A DNA stretch of 64,000 nt, taken from assembly GCF_001940525.2 (NCBI RefSeq), contig NZ_CP019437.1:1338501-1402500 (forward strand), written 5' to 3'. Below, piece by piece: positions 1 through 10,808 of this stretch. Source of the stretch: Thioclava nitratireducens (lineage in GTDB: Bacteria > Pseudomonadota > Alphaproteobacteria > Rhodobacterales > Rhodobacteraceae). A program made the position numbers and the translations under genes. The notes under the pieces are model-generated. The model was not told the DNA's origin. It saw only the letters and a program-made list of their open reading frames with translations, and ran no database searches. Each line of letters opens with the position of its first letter. The stretch's first letter is position 1.

Positions 1-1172
1 TCGGTGAAATAGGGATCGAGCGCCCAGCCCTGAACGACCCCGGTCAACGGCAACGGCGCGGGGTCTTCGAGCCACGCGCCCAGATCGACCCCGATCGGCA
101 CGCGCCAGAAGGGGAAGGACTTTTCGCTCGTCAGGAGCGCCTCGCCATCGCTCAGCACGCCCCGCCATGTCTCGCCAAGACGGTCGGGAAACTCGACATC
201 AAGCGCCTGATCCTGCGCGTCGCTCGGAATCCACTCCGCCTGATTGTCGGTCTCGGCTTCGGCAAGGTCCCAGAACTGCCGGTTATCCGCAATCATTGTC
301 AGCCAATGATCCCGCGCGGCGCGGGTGTGTTGCGGGTCGGGTTGCTGGTGGAGCATGTCGAGAAGCGCAGCCGCCGGGTCGACGAAGCTGAAAATCCTCA
401 GCCCGTCCATCGAACTGAATTGACCCGCGCTGGCGGCTTTCTCCTGCGCTTCCACGAGTTTCGCGTAGGTCTCCAACACCCGCGCGATCGCCGGCTCGGG
501 ATCGAAGGCGAGGGTCAGCTCGCCAGCGCCCGAGATCAGATGGGTATAGGCGGAAAGCCAAGCCGCATCCGCATTGTCGAAGCGCACGATCCGAGCCTCC
601 GCGGCTTCGGTCTCCGGTGCGCGCGGCATGAAGACGCCGCGCAGAATTGTCACCGCCGCCTCGCCGTCATCGCGCGCGCCATTGCCATCCAGATCGAACC
701 AGAGGTCGTTCAGGTCGATCGCAAGACCGAACTCCGGCCCATCGGCCACACCGTCGAGCGCGGATCTCGCCCGATCCATCTCGGCGATCAGGGCCTCGCT
801 TTCGCGCGTGACCGCATCGGCGGTAAAGGTTTCGCGCGGCGCGGCGCTTTCGCCGGGGACATTGCCGATTAAGGGCATCAGCACACGGGCGGCGCCGGCC
901 TCCATCTGCCATCTCGTTGCGGCTTCGAGACTTGCGAGGAACTCCAGCCCCGCCAGCGCGAAGCGATCCTTCGGCGCGAGCGCGTCCCGCGATTTTAGAT
1001 CGGCCAGCACAGCCGCGATCCCCTCCGCCCCGATCCTTGCCGAGATCGGATCGACGGCAGGCGCATTGCTGCGCGTGATCTTGGCGGTGACCGGCCCGTC
1101 CTGCGCATGGGCGGCAATCGGTGAAACGGCGAGCAAGGCGGCGAAACACGTGACGAGACGGGCGGAACACAT
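1..1172 (-). CDS. secreted protein of unknown function (3' end beyond window)
   Basis: The frame stays open from an ATG at 1172 to the left edge, giving at least 390 residues, so the C-terminus is missing. Residues 1-23 form a Sec signal peptide (hydrophobic core, cleavage probably after AHA). The rest is an acidic, helix-rich exported protein. A stretch reading DLDGNGARDDGE resembles a calcium-binding EF-hand loop; this is the only motif I recognise. The gene lies downstream of mdh on the same strand, beyond a strong terminator, so it probably has its own transcript. Family unknown; the function is not inferable. Confidence 0.72.
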   Translation of the reverse strand, partial: MCSARLVTCFAALLAVSPIAAHAQDGPVTAKITRSNAPAVDPISARIGAEGIAAVLADLKSRDALAPKDRFALAGLEFLASLEAATRWQMEAGAARVLMPLIGNVPGESAAPRETFTADAVTRESEALIAEMDRARSALDGVADGPEFGLAIDLNDLWFDLDGNGARDDGEAAVTILRGVFMPRAPETEAAEARIVRFDNADAAWLSAYTHLISGAGELTLAFDPEPAIARVLETYAKLVEAQEKAASAGQFSSMDGLRIFSFVDPAAALLDMLHQQPDPQHTRAARDHWLTMIADNRQFWDLAEAETDNQAEWIPSDAQDQALDVEFPDRLGETWRGVLSDGEALLTSEKSFPFWRVPIGVDLGAWLEDPAPLPLTGVVQGWALDPYFT

Positions 1173-1184
1173 GGCACTCTCCAA

Positions 1185-1214
1185 AACAAAGGGCGCGCCG
1201 ACAAAGGCGCGCCC
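1185..1214 (-). terminator. intrinsic terminator after mdh
   Basis: A 9-bp perfect stem (GGGCGCGCC / GGCGCGCCC, 1191-1199 with 1206-1214) with a 6-nt loop lies just past the mdh stop. On the minus strand it is followed by the T-rich tract TTTGTTTTGG. It sits between mdh and the next minus-strand gene. Confidence 0.75.
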
Positions 1215-1241
1215 CAAGATTGGATCAGTCCTGTATTTCGA

Positions 1242-3188
<1,947 letters not shown>

Positions 3189-3199
3189 GGGGGCGGCGT

Positions 3200-3532
3200 T
3201 TAAAGCGCCGCGTCCTTCTGCGGAAGTTTCCCGTCGAGTTCCTCGAATGCCTCGCCCGAGGCGATCAGGCAGCTCACGCCATCCGCCGGGGTGACGATGA
3301 TCGTCCAGTTGCCCGCCTCCGCCGCGAAAATTTCCAGCACGGAGTTATTTGCGGAGAGCGCCACCATGCGGCGGCTCTCGTGATATTTCGCTTCGAGATT
3401 GGCCACGATCTCGTCTCGCTTGCCACAGGCGCGCGACGGATCAGACGGATCCCGCGTCTCACCGAAAGCAGCCTGAGCGAAGCCGATCGCTGCGGCCAGG
3501 CCGAGCGTGAGCACATAAGTTTTGTTCAGCAT
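3200..3532 (-). CDS. small exported protein of unknown function
   Basis: 110 residues with a clear Sec signal peptide at the N-terminus (hydrophobic stretch after LNKTY, cleavage near AFG-ETR). The mature part is about 90 residues and has two cysteines, which could form a periplasmic disulfide. The ATG at 3532 was chosen over an upstream one because it puts the signal peptide at the very start. It is convergent with the TauE-like gene. I do not recognise a family beyond a Rhodobacterales hypothetical. Confidence 0.7.
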   Translation of the reverse strand: MLNKTYVLTLGLAAAIGFAQAAFGETRDPSDPSRACGKRDEIVANLEAKYHESRRMVALSANNSVLEIFAAEAGNWTIIVTPADGVSCLIASGEAFEELDGKLPQKDAAL

Positions 3533-3708
3533 TTTGATCCCTCTGAAAGCATCATCCGAGAGTGACGGTCCAGCTGTCAAGAAAGCTTTACGATGGCGCT
3601 GCGCGATGTCGGCAGTTGTGATTTTTCTGCGATGCGGCAAATCTGCCCTTGCCGATTCTGTCCCATTCGTGCGATCTGGCGAAAGAAAATTGCGAGATGG
3701 AGAATCAA

Positions 3709-4569
3709 ATGGCCCGCCCGACCCGTTCCGTGCTCTACATTCCCGGCTCGAAACAGCGTGCGCTGGAAAAGGCCACCGGGCTTGCCTGTGACGCGATCAT
3801 CTTCGACCTCGAAGACGCGGTGGCGATCGACGAGAAGGTCAATGCGCGCGCGCTCCTTGCGAAGACGCTGACCGAGGTCGATTATGGCCCGCGCATGAAG
3901 ATCGTGCGGGTCAACGGGCTCGACACCGAATGGGGGCGCGAGGATGTGCTGGCCTTTGCCGACGCGATCCGCGCAGGCGCCAAGGTCGATGCGATCCTGA
4001 TCCCGAAAGTCTCCACGCCCGCCGATCTTATCGCGGTGGCCGATCTCATTCAGAGCGTGCCGCTCTGGGCGATGATGGAGACCGCGCTGGGGATGCTCAA
4101 CGCGGGCGATATCGCGGCGCATCCGCGGCTCGAAGGCATGGTGATGGGCACCAACGATCTAGCGAAGGAACTCGGGAGCCGCTTCCGCGCCGATCGCCTG
4201 CCGATGCAGACGGGGCTGGGCCTGTGCCTTCTGGCCGCGAAAGCGCATGGCAAGATCATCGTCGACGGCGTCTATAACGCCTTCAGGGATGACGAGGGCC
4301 TCAAGGCCGAATGCGAACAGGGGCGCGACATGGGCTTCGACGGCAAGACGCTGATCCACCCCGCGCAACTCGAGGTCTGCAATGCGGCCTTCGCCCCTTC
4401 CGAGGCCGAGATCGACCTCGCCCGGCGCCAGATCGCTGCCTTTGAGAAAGCCGAGGAAGCGGGGCAGGGTGTCGCGGTCGTGGATGGAAAGATCGTCGAA
4501 AATCTGCATATCGTCACGGCGCGGCAAGTCCTCGCCAAAGCGGAGGCGATTGCCGCGCTTGGCAGCTAA
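3709..4569 (+). CDS. mcl2: (3S)-malyl-CoA thioesterase / CitE-like lyase-fold enzyme
   Basis: 286 residues of the HpcH/HpaI aldolase - citrate lyase beta fold. FDLEDAV is at residues 32-38, and the metal ligands are E124 (AMMETALG) and D150 (GTNDL). In Rhodobacter sphaeroides the paralogue Mcl2, in the same neighbourhood beside mch and sdh, hydrolyses (3S)-malyl-CoA to malate in the ethylmalonyl-CoA pathway; I assign this gene by sequence and synteny. The ATG at 3709 is preferred over 3697 because a GGAGA site lies six bases before it. A generic CitE-like lyase cannot be excluded from sequence alone. Confidence 0.88.
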   Translation: MARPTRSVLYIPGSKQRALEKATGLACDAIIFDLEDAVAIDEKVNARALLAKTLTEVDYGPRMKIVRVNGLDTEWGREDVLAFADAIRAGAKVDAILIPKVSTPADLIAVADLIQSVPLWAMMETALGMLNAGDIAAHPRLEGMVMGTNDLAKELGSRFRADRLPMQTGLGLCLLAAKAHGKIIVDGVYNAFRDDEGLKAECEQGRDMGFDGKTLIHPAQLEVCNAAFAPSEAEIDLARRQIAAFEKAEEAGQGVAVVDGKIVENLHIVTARQVLAKAEAIAALGS

Positions 4570-4581
4570 GAGGCAATCGCA

Positions 4582-5133
4582 ATGACATTACTCATCCTCG
4601 GCGTCCTGATCTGGTCGCTCGCACATCTGGCAAAACGGATCTTTCCGGGCTTCCGGCGCGCGCTCAAAGGGGCCGAGCGTCCGATGGTCGCCGCTCTCGT
4701 CCTGATCAGCCTCGTTCTGATGTTCGTCGGCTGGCGCGCAAGCGATCCGGTCTTCTACCTCTGGACGCCGAACGCGGCGCTCAAGGGGATCAACAACCTG
4801 TTGATGCTCTTCGCGGTCTACCTGTTCGCGGTCTCGGGCATGAAGCTCTGGCTCAGCGGCAAGATTCGCCACCCGCAGCTGACTGCGGTGAAGACCTGGG
4901 CCTTGGCGCACCTGCTGGTCAACCCGACCCTGCCGGGGATCATCCTGTTCGGCGGTCTGCTCGCCTGGGCGGTGGTGGAGGTCATCCTGATCAACAAGAA
5001 GTCGAAGCCCGCGAAAGTCATGCCCGAGGTGAAAGTCGGCAAGGAGATCGGCGGCATCGTCGGCACGGTCGTCCTCTTCGGCCTGATCGCGATGATCCAC
5101 ATCTGGTTCGGTCACAACCCGTTCGGAGCCTGA
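4582..5133 (+). CDS. NnrU family integral membrane protein
   Basis: 183 residues with about four to five hydrophobic helices. The first begins at the N-terminus, and helices cover roughly residues 35-50, 68-90, 105-138 and 155-178. It matches the NnrU family, whose founder lies in nitrite/nitric-oxide reduction clusters; the biochemical role is unknown. It lies 12 bases after mcl2 and just before the DUF1737 gene, so it is very likely in one operon with mcl2 and mch. This placement is conserved in Rhodobacter, but why is not understood. Confidence 0.85.
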   Translation: MTLLILGVLIWSLAHLAKRIFPGFRRALKGAERPMVAALVLISLVLMFVGWRASDPVFYLWTPNAALKGINNLLMLFAVYLFAVSGMKLWLSGKIRHPQLTAVKTWALAHLLVNPTLPGIILFGGLLAWAVVEVILINKKSKPAKVMPEVKVGKEIGGIVGTVVLFGLIAMIHIWFGHNPFGA

Positions 5134-5134
5134 A

Positions 5135-5338
5135 ATGAAAATCTACCGCCTTCTGACCGAGGAAGACACCTCGGCCTTCTGTCACAAGGTCAGCCTTGCG
5201 CTGTCCAAGGGCTGGGTGCTGCATGGCGATCCGCAATATGCCTACGATCATGCGAATGGCGTGATGCGCTGTGCCCAAGCCGTGACCAAGGAGATCGAGG
5301 GTGAGTATCACCCCGACATGAAGCTGGGAGAGCAATAA
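5135..5338 (+). CDS. DUF1737 domain protein
   Basis: 67 residues. The N-terminal two thirds match DUF1737, a small domain beginning MKIYRLLTEEDT and carrying a conserved GWxLHGDPQ segment. There is no signal or membrane segment. The stop TAA shares a base with the ATG of mch (TAATG), implying translational coupling. Function unknown; it is probably a soluble accessory protein of this operon. Confidence 0.85.
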   Translation: MKIYRLLTEEDTSAFCHKVSLALSKGWVLHGDPQYAYDHANGVMRCAQAVTKEIEGEYHPDMKLGEQ

Positions 5339-6372
5339 TGGGCAAAACCAATCCGGGCCGTTTCTTCGAGGACTACAAGCTGGGCGACGTGATCCGTCAC
5401 GCCGTCCCACGCACCGTCGCGGAAGGGGAGCGTGCACTGTATCACGCGCTCTACCCGGCGCGGCATGCGCTATATTCCTCGGACGAATTCGCGGCGGCCT
5501 GCGGATTGGATGGCTCGCCTCTCGACGATCTGATCGCCTTCCACGTCGTCTTCGGCAAGACGGTTCCGGACGTGTCGCTCAACGCGGTGGCCAATCTCGG
5601 CTATGCGGAAGGGCGCTGGCTGAAGCCGGTCTATCCGGGCGACACGCTGCGCTCGGAATCCGAGGTGATCGGGGTCAAGCAGAACTCCAACGGCAAGTCA
5701 GGCGTGGTCTATGTCCGCACCCGCGGTCTGAACCAGGCGGGTGAGGTTGTGCTGGAATATGTCCGTTGGGTGATGGTGCGCAAAGGCGATCTGGACGCGC
5801 CCGCGCCCGAGACCGTGCTGCCCGATCTGGCATCGGTCGTGGCGCCGGAGGATCTGGTGATCCCCGAGGGGCTGAGCTTCGAGGATTATGATTTCGATCT
5901 GGCGGGCGAGCCGCATCGTTGGGGCGATTACGAGATCGGCGAAAAAATCGACCATGTGGACGGGGTGACCATCGAGGAAGCCGAGCACATGATCGCCACG
6001 CGCCTGTGGCAGAACACCGCCAAGGTGCATTTCGACGCGACCTTCCGTGCCGATGGCCGGCGCCTGATCTATGGCGGGCATGTCATCTCCATGGCGCGCG
6101 CGCTGTCCTTCAACGGACTGGCGAACGCCCAGTTGATCGTGGCGCTCAATGCCGGGGCGCATGCCAACCCGTGCTTCTCGGGCGATACGGTGAAAGCGTG
6201 GTCGGAAGTGCTCGACAAGGCCGAGACAGGCGCGCCTGGCGTCGGCGCGATCCGTCTGCGTCTGGTCGCCGTGAAACAGGGCGCGCCGGAGTTCGGCTAT
6301 AAGGGAGAAGACGGCAAATATCTCCCCGAGGTGCTGCTCGACCTCGACTACTGGGCTCTGATGCCGATCTGA
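5338..6372 (+). CDS. mch: mesaconyl-CoA hydratase (beta-methylmalyl-CoA dehydratase)
   Basis: 344 residues in a double-hotdog MaoC-like arrangement: one domain around residues 10-155 and a second around 190-340. The length and N-terminus (GRFFEDYKLGD) match Mch of Rhodobacter, which interconverts mesaconyl-CoA and beta-methylmalyl-CoA in the ethylmalonyl-CoA pathway. The ATG overlaps the previous stop by one base. Synteny with mcl2 upstream and sdh downstream strongly supports the assignment. A GC-rich hairpin follows the stop. Confidence 0.92.
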   Translation: MGKTNPGRFFEDYKLGDVIRHAVPRTVAEGERALYHALYPARHALYSSDEFAAACGLDGSPLDDLIAFHVVFGKTVPDVSLNAVANLGYAEGRWLKPVYPGDTLRSESEVIGVKQNSNGKSGVVYVRTRGLNQAGEVVLEYVRWVMVRKGDLDAPAPETVLPDLASVVAPEDLVIPEGLSFEDYDFDLAGEPHRWGDYEIGEKIDHVDGVTIEEAEHMIATRLWQNTAKVHFDATFRADGRRLIYGGHVISMARALSFNGLANAQLIVALNAGAHANPCFSGDTVKAWSEVLDKAETGAPGVGAIRLRLVAVKQGAPEFGYKGEDGKYLPEVLLDLDYWALMPI

Positions 6373-6391
6373 TCGCCGCCCGAGAGACTCA

Positions 6392-6416
6392 CTCCCGGGG
6401 GCAGGGCGCCCGGGAG
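6392..6416 (+). terminator. hairpin after mch
   Basis: CTCCCGGG (6392-6399) pairs with CCCGGGAG (6409-6416). There is no real T tract after it, so termination may be partial or Rho-assisted. Confidence 0.45.
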
Positions 6417-6423
6417 CGTTAAC

Positions 6424-6454
6424 ATGTGATCACGCACAGAATTTATGTGATCAC
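6424..6454 (+). promoter_or_regulatory. twin palindromic operator candidate upstream of sdhC
   Basis: ATGTGATCAC occurs twice (6424-6433 and 6445-6454), start to start 21 bases, i.e. two helical turns. Its core GTGATCAC is a perfect 8-bp palindrome. It lies about 175 bases before sdhC, in the only gap between mch and the sdh operon. It looks like a pair of sites for a dimeric regulator; the protein is unknown. Confidence 0.4.
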
Positions 6455-6627
6455 AAAGCGAATTTTTCGCCGCTCTTTACGCGCAAATGACATGTTTTCA
6501 ACCTTGCCCCCCGTGACTTGGGAGAAAATTACGCTAGTAAAAGAGCCAATTCCGGCCAGCTCCGCGCCAGCGCGTGCCTCCGATCGAGGCCGACGAGAGC
6601 GCCGAGCCCAGCGAAAAGGGACCGATC

Positions 6628-7017
6628 ATGGCTGAAGCGAAACAGGTTGAGCGTCCGCTTTCCCCGCACCTTCAAATCTACCGTCCGCAGATGACCTCCT
6701 TCTCGTCGATCATGACGCGGATCACGGGCAACGGCATCATCGTGGGCGTTCTGCTGCTCGTCTGGTGGCTCCTCGCCGCCGCGACCAGCCCCGATTACTT
6801 CAATTTCGTGAACGCGATCGCGACCTCGTGGTTTGGCGATCTCGTCTTCACCCTGTCGCTGCTGGGCGTCTGGTATCACTACCTCGCCGGCATCCGGCAC
6901 CTGATCTTCGATGCGGGCAAATACATGGATATCAAATCCGCCGAGATGCTCGGCTGGATCTGCACCATCGGTTCGGTCGTGCTGACCGTGCTGACCCTCA
7001 TCATCATCCAATTCTGA
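6628..7017 (+). CDS. sdhC: succinate dehydrogenase cytochrome b556 subunit
   Basis: 129 residues, three membrane helices. Family signatures are SPHLQIYRP near residue 12 and the heme motif HYLAGIRH, where H84 is the expected heme b ligand. It anchors the SdhAB catalytic dimer and forms part of the ubiquinone site. The ATG at 6628 follows AAAGGGA and begins at the conserved N-terminus; the longer open frame upstream is unsupported. First gene of the sdh operon; sdhD follows after 11 bases. Confidence 0.95.
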   Translation: MAEAKQVERPLSPHLQIYRPQMTSFSSIMTRITGNGIIVGVLLLVWWLLAAATSPDYFNFVNAIATSWFGDLVFTLSLLGVWYHYLAGIRHLIFDAGKYMDIKSAEMLGWICTIGSVVLTVLTLIIIQF

Positions 7018-7028
7018 CGGAGGCCCTC

Positions 7029-7421
7029 ATGCGTTACCTCACCGACCGCAAGCGCGCCGTGGGCAAGGGCGCCTCGGGCACTGGCCCCGAGCATCACTGG
7101 TGGATGTCGGCCTCGGCCGTGGCTCTCGCCTTCATGATCCCGACCTGGCTCTACATCGTAGGTACCACTCTGGGTGCGGACCAGCAGACCGTGATCACCA
7201 CGTTCTCGAAGCCCTTCCCGGCCATCCTGACCGCGCTGGTCGTGATCGTCGGGATGCGCCACTTCGCGAAGGGCACCGAGATCTGGATCGAGGACTACAT
7301 CCACGGCACCGCCGCGAAGGCCACCAAGATCGCGATGCATTCGCTGGCTTACGTGATCATGGCGACCGCACTCTATGCACTCGGCAAGATGGTCTTCATC
7401 GGCCTTCTGCTGGGCAACTGA
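7029..7421 (+). CDS. sdhD: succinate dehydrogenase membrane anchor subunit
   Basis: 130 residues with three membrane helices and the conserved segment MRHFAKGTEIWIEDY of alphaproteobacterial SdhD, which includes the histidine/aspartate-tyrosine region near the quinone site. The ATG at 7029 has an ACGGAGG site. It lies between sdhC and sdhA with short gaps. With SdhC it binds heme b and ubiquinone in the inner membrane. Confidence 0.94.
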   Translation: MRYLTDRKRAVGKGASGTGPEHHWWMSASAVALAFMIPTWLYIVGTTLGADQQTVITTFSKPFPAILTALVVIVGMRHFAKGTEIWIEDYIHGTAAKATKIAMHSLAYVIMATALYALGKMVFIGLLLGN

Positions 7422-7436
7422 TAACGGGACGAGATA

Positions 7437-9242
7437 ATGGCTGCTTACGAATACGAAACGCATAATTACGACGTGGTCGTGGTCGGCGCCGGTGGCTCGG
7501 GTCTGCGCGCCACGCTCGGCATGGCCGAACAGGGCCTGCGCACCGCCTGCGTGACCAAGGTCTTCCCGACCCGCTCGCACACGGTCGCCGCACAGGGCGG
7601 CATCGCCGCCAGCTTGGGCAACATGGGCCCGGACAGCTGGCAGTGGCATATGTACGACACGATCAAGGGCTCGGACTGGCTCGGCGACAACGACGCGATG
7701 GAATATCTCGCGCGTCACGCCCCCAAGGCCGTCTACGAGCTCGAGCACTATGGCGTGCCGTTCTCGCGCACCGAAGAGGGCAAGATCTATCAGCGTCCCT
7801 TCGGCGGCCACACCACCGAATACGGTGAAGGCCCGCCCGTGCAGCGCACCTGTGCCGCCGCGGACCGCACCGGTCACGCGATCCTGCACACGCTCTACGG
7901 TCAGTCGCTGAAGAACAACGCAGAGTTCTACATCGAGTATTTCGCGATCGACCTGATCATGTCCGATGACGGGCAGTGTCAGGGCGTCGTCTGCTGGAAG
8001 CTCGACGACGGCACAATGCACGTCTTCAACGCGAAGATGGTGGTGCTGGCGACCGGCGGTTACGGTCGCGCCTATTTCTCGGCCACTTCGGCCCATACCT
8101 GCACCGGCGACGGTGGCGGCATGGTCGCGCGGGCCGGTCTCGCGCTGCAGGACATGGAATTCGTGCAGTTCCACCCGACCGGCATCTACGGTTCGGGCTG
8201 CCTGATCACCGAAGGCGCCCGCGGCGAGGGTGGTTACCTGACCAACTCCGAAGGCGAGCGCTTCATGGAGCGTTACGCGCCGACCTACAAGGATCTGGCG
8301 TCGCGCGACGTGGTGTCGCGCTGCATGACCATGGAGATCCGCGAAGGCCGCGGCGTGGGTGAGCACAAGGACCACATCTTCCTCAACCTCAGCCACCTTC
8401 CGCCGGAAGCTCTGGCCGAGCGCCTGCCGGGTATCTCGGAATCGGCGAAAATCTTCGCCGGCGTCGACGTCACGAAAGAGCCGATCCCGGTTCTGCCGAC
8501 CGTGCACTACAACATGGGCGGTATTCCGACGAACTACCACGGCGAGGTCATCAACCCGAAAGAGGGCGATCCCGATGCGATCGTGCCCGGCCTGATGGCC
8601 GTGGGCGAGGCGGGTTCGGCCTCTGTGCACGGTGCGAACCGTCTGGGCTCCAACTCGCTGATCGACCTCGTGGTCTTCGGTCGTGCCGCCGCGATCCGCG
8701 CCGGCGAGGTCGTCGATCCCAACGCGTCGAACCCGGACATCCCGAAAGCCAAGATCGACGCCATCTTCGAGCGCTTCGACAAGGTGCGCTACGCCGATGG
8801 CGGCACGCCCACCGCGGCGCTGCGCGACGAGATGCAGCGCACGATGCAGGCGGATGCGGCGGTGTTCCGGACCGACAAGACGCTGGCCGAGGGGGTCGAG
8901 AAGATGAAGGCGGTCGCCGCCAAGCTCGACGATCTCAAGGTCACGGACCGGTCGCTGATCTGGAACTCGGACCTGATGGAAACGCTGGAACTCGAGAACC
9001 TGATGCCGAACGCGCTGGCGACCATCGTGGGCGCCGAGGCACGCAAGGAATCCCGTGGTGCACATGCTCACGAGGATTATCCCGATCGCGACGACACCAA
9101 CTGGCGCAAGCACTCGATCATGCATGTCAACGGCGCGAACGTCGATCTGACCTTCCGCCCGGTCCACATGGACCCGCTGACCCCCGAGGATCAGGGCGGG
9201 ATCGAGATCAAGAAGATCGCGCCGAAGAAGCGGGTCTATTGA
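7437..9242 (+). CDS. sdhA: succinate dehydrogenase flavoprotein subunit
   Basis: 601 residues, full length. The FAD dinucleotide loop GAGGSG is at residues 17-22 and the covalent-flavin histidine H48 lies in [10 protein letters not shown]. The fumarate-reductase/SDH catalytic region HPTGIYG and the C-terminal HMDP segment are intact. It oxidises succinate to fumarate and passes electrons to SdhB. The stop TGA overlaps the ATG of the following lipoprotein gene by one base, so that gene is translationally coupled to sdhA. Confidence 0.98.
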   Translation: MAAYEYETHNYDVVVVGAGGSGLRATLGMAEQGLRTACVTKVFPTRSHTVAAQGGIAASLGNMGPDSWQWHMYDTIKGSDWLGDNDAMEYLARHAPKAVYELEHYGVPFSRTEEGKIYQRPFGGHTTEYGEGPPVQRTCAAADRTGHAILHTLYGQSLKNNAEFYIEYFAIDLIMSDDGQCQGVVCWKLDDGTMHVFNAKMVVLATGGYGRAYFSATSAHTCTGDGGGMVARAGLALQDMEFVQFHPTGIYGSGCLITEGARGEGGYLTNSEGERFMERYAPTYKDLASRDVVSRCMTMEIREGRGVGEHKDHIFLNLSHLPPEALAERLPGISESAKIFAGVDVTKEPIPVLPTVHYNMGGIPTNYHGEVINPKEGDPDAIVPGLMAVGEAGSASVHGANRLGSNSLIDLVVFGRAAAIRAGEVVDPNASNPDIPKAKIDAIFERFDKVRYADGGTPTAALRDEMQRTMQADAAVFRTDKTLAEGVEKMKAVAAKLDDLKVTDRSLIWNSDLMETLELENLMPNALATIVGAEARKESRGAHAHEDYPDRDDTNWRKHSIMHVNGANVDLTFRPVHMDPLTPEDQGGIEIKKIAPKKRVY

Positions 9243-9529
9243 TGCGTCACGCGCCGGCATATGGGCTTCTTGCGGCAGGGCTTGGCCTTGCCGCCTGCGC
9301 CCCTATCCCGGTCGAGCAGGCCGAGCGCCAGTGCTATGCCCAGTTCGCGCCCAAGCCGCCCATCACGGGCGAGGCGGGCATGGGCGTCACCAATAGCGGC
9401 TTCAGCTCGAAGATGAAGGTCGAGATGAATATCGGCGCCTCGGTGCAGGGCGACCCGTCCGCGGCCTACGACTCCTGCGTTTACAGAAAATCCGGCCGAA
9501 TGCCCACGCGGCCGCTCTATTCGTACTGA
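9242..9529 (+). CDS. small lipoprotein encoded inside the sdh operon
   Basis: 95 residues. A lipoprotein signal peptide ends with lipobox LAAC (C19), followed by a mature part of about 76 residues with two more cysteines. The ATG shares one base with the sdhA stop. sdhB starts 17 bases after its end. No known SDH subunit looks like this; it may be a Rhodobacterales-specific accessory lipoprotein co-expressed with complex II. A TTG just upstream is an alternative start. Confidence 0.82.
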   Translation: MRHAPAYGLLAAGLGLAACAPIPVEQAERQCYAQFAPKPPITGEAGMGVTNSGFSSKMKVEMNIGASVQGDPSAAYDSCVYRKSGRMPTRPLYSY

Positions 9530-9546
9530 CGGAAAGGGGACCAACC

Positions 9547-10323
9547 ATGGTTCAGTTCACGCTTCCGAAGAATTCCAAGATCCGCGTCGGCAAGACCTGG
9601 CCGAAGCCGGATGGCAAGAATATCCGCAAGTTCCAGATCTATCGCTGGGACCCGGATACCGGGGAGAACCCGCGTCTTGACACGTATTTCATCGACATGG
9701 ACAAGTGCGGGCCGATGGTTCTCGACGCGCTCTTGAAGATCAAGAACGAGATCGACCCGACGCTGACCTTCCGCCGCTCCTGCCGCGAAGGCATCTGCGG
9801 TTCCTGTGCGATGAACATCGACGGGATCAATACGCTGGCCTGTATCTACGGTCTCGACGAGATCAAGGGCGACGTGAAGATCTACCCGCTGCCGCATATG
9901 CCGGTGGTGAAAGACCTGATCCCCGACCTGACCATGTTCTACGCCCAGCACGCGTCGATCATGCCCTGGCTCGAGACCAAGACGAACCGTCCCGAGAAGG
10001 AATGGCGCCAGTCGATCGAAGACCGCAAGAAGCTCGACGGTCTGTATGAGTGCGTTATGTGCGCCTCGTGCTCGACCTCGTGCCCGAGCTACTGGTGGAA
10101 CGGCGACAAGTATCTCGGCCCGGCAGCGCTGCTGCACGCCTATCGCTGGATCATCGACTCGCGCGACGAAGCCACGGCAGAGCGCCTCGATCAGCTCGAA
10201 GACCCCTTCAAGCTCTATCGTTGCCACACGATCATGAACTGCACCAAGACCTGCCCGAAAGGTCTGAACCCGGCGAAAGCGATCGCTGAGATCAAGCGGA
10301 TGCAGGTCAACCGGGTCGTCTGA
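9547..10323 (+). CDS. sdhB: succinate dehydrogenase iron-sulfur subunit
   Basis: 258 residues. The plant-type [2Fe-2S] ligands are in [10 protein letters not shown] and the downstream single Cys (NTLAC). The ferredoxin-like half carries [12 protein letters not shown] and [12 protein letters not shown] for the [4Fe-4S] and [3Fe-4S] clusters. It carries electrons from SdhA to the quinone site. It ends the sdh operon and is followed by a strong terminator. Confidence 0.97.
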   Translation: MVQFTLPKNSKIRVGKTWPKPDGKNIRKFQIYRWDPDTGENPRLDTYFIDMDKCGPMVLDALLKIKNEIDPTLTFRRSCREGICGSCAMNIDGINTLACIYGLDEIKGDVKIYPLPHMPVVKDLIPDLTMFYAQHASIMPWLETKTNRPEKEWRQSIEDRKKLDGLYECVMCASCSTSCPSYWWNGDKYLGPAALLHAYRWIIDSRDEATAERLDQLEDPFKLYRCHTIMNCTKTCPKGLNPAKAIAEIKRMQVNRVV

Positions 10324-10374
10324 TCCGACGCATATATTGGGGCCGGCCTCTGGCTCACCCCAAGCAGATAGTAG

Positions 10375-10399
10375 AAAGGGCGGCGCGAGCCGCCCTTTT
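10375..10399 (+). terminator. intrinsic terminator of the sdh operon
   Basis: AAAGGGCGGC (10375-10384), loop GCGA, then GCCGCCC followed by TTTT. A strong GC stem with a T run 52 bases after the sdhB stop. Confidence 0.88.
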
Positions 10400-10513
10400 C
10401 GCTGCGTTGCGGCAAATGCATATCGCGGTTGCAGCATTTTGGGTTTGAATCCCCGCGAAAATCCCTAAATCGGGTGGCAGGGAGGAACTCGAAACGTGAC
10501 TGGAGAGAGTTCC

Positions 10514-10690
10514 ATGGTCGACATCGTCAAATTCCCCAAAGGGGCGCAACCGGTTCAAGTGGCCGAAGAGCATCTGGCCTACTACACCCCGGAGAAATCC
10601 GCCCCTGTTTTCACCCCGGCCGCGAAAGCTGAAGAGACCACCGGTCTCGAAGCGGTCGAGCTGATGTACGAGTATTACACCGCGGCTTGA
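10514..10690 (+). CDS. 58-residue conserved-looking small protein
   Basis: 58 residues starting MVDIVKFPKG, acidic, without signal or membrane segment. The ATG at 10514 is preceded by GGAGAGAG, a good ribosome site, and the gene is framed by two intrinsic terminators, which fits a single-gene transcript. Codon use matches its neighbours. The C-terminus is tyrosine-rich (ELMYEYYTAA). Function unknown. Confidence 0.68.
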   Translation: MVDIVKFPKGAQPVQVAEEHLAYYTPEKSAPVFTPAAKAEETTGLEAVELMYEYYTAA

Positions 10691-10723
10691 GCGGTGACCT
10701 CCCGAATAGTTCCGTCGTGACTG

Positions 10724-10750
10724 CCCCGGCTCTCCGCCGGGGTTTTTCTT
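10724..10750 (+). terminator. intrinsic terminator after the 58-residue ORF
   Basis: CCCCGGC (10724-10730), loop TCTCC, GCCGGGG (10736-10742), then TTTTTCTTT. Confidence 0.9.
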
Positions 10751-10808
10751 TGCGCCTTTCGCTCCTGGGCGGGGCAGGGCAGAGTGGGCGCGACAAGGAG
10801 GGAGCCCC

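Noticed and set aside
6426..6635. 69-codon frame before sdhC
   Set aside because: It begins inside the candidate operator at a GTG, overlaps the sdhC start in another frame and has no ribosome site.
6879..9260. 793-codon minus-strand frame opposite sdhA
   Set aside because: Antisense shadow of a gene with clear motifs; no family resemblance.
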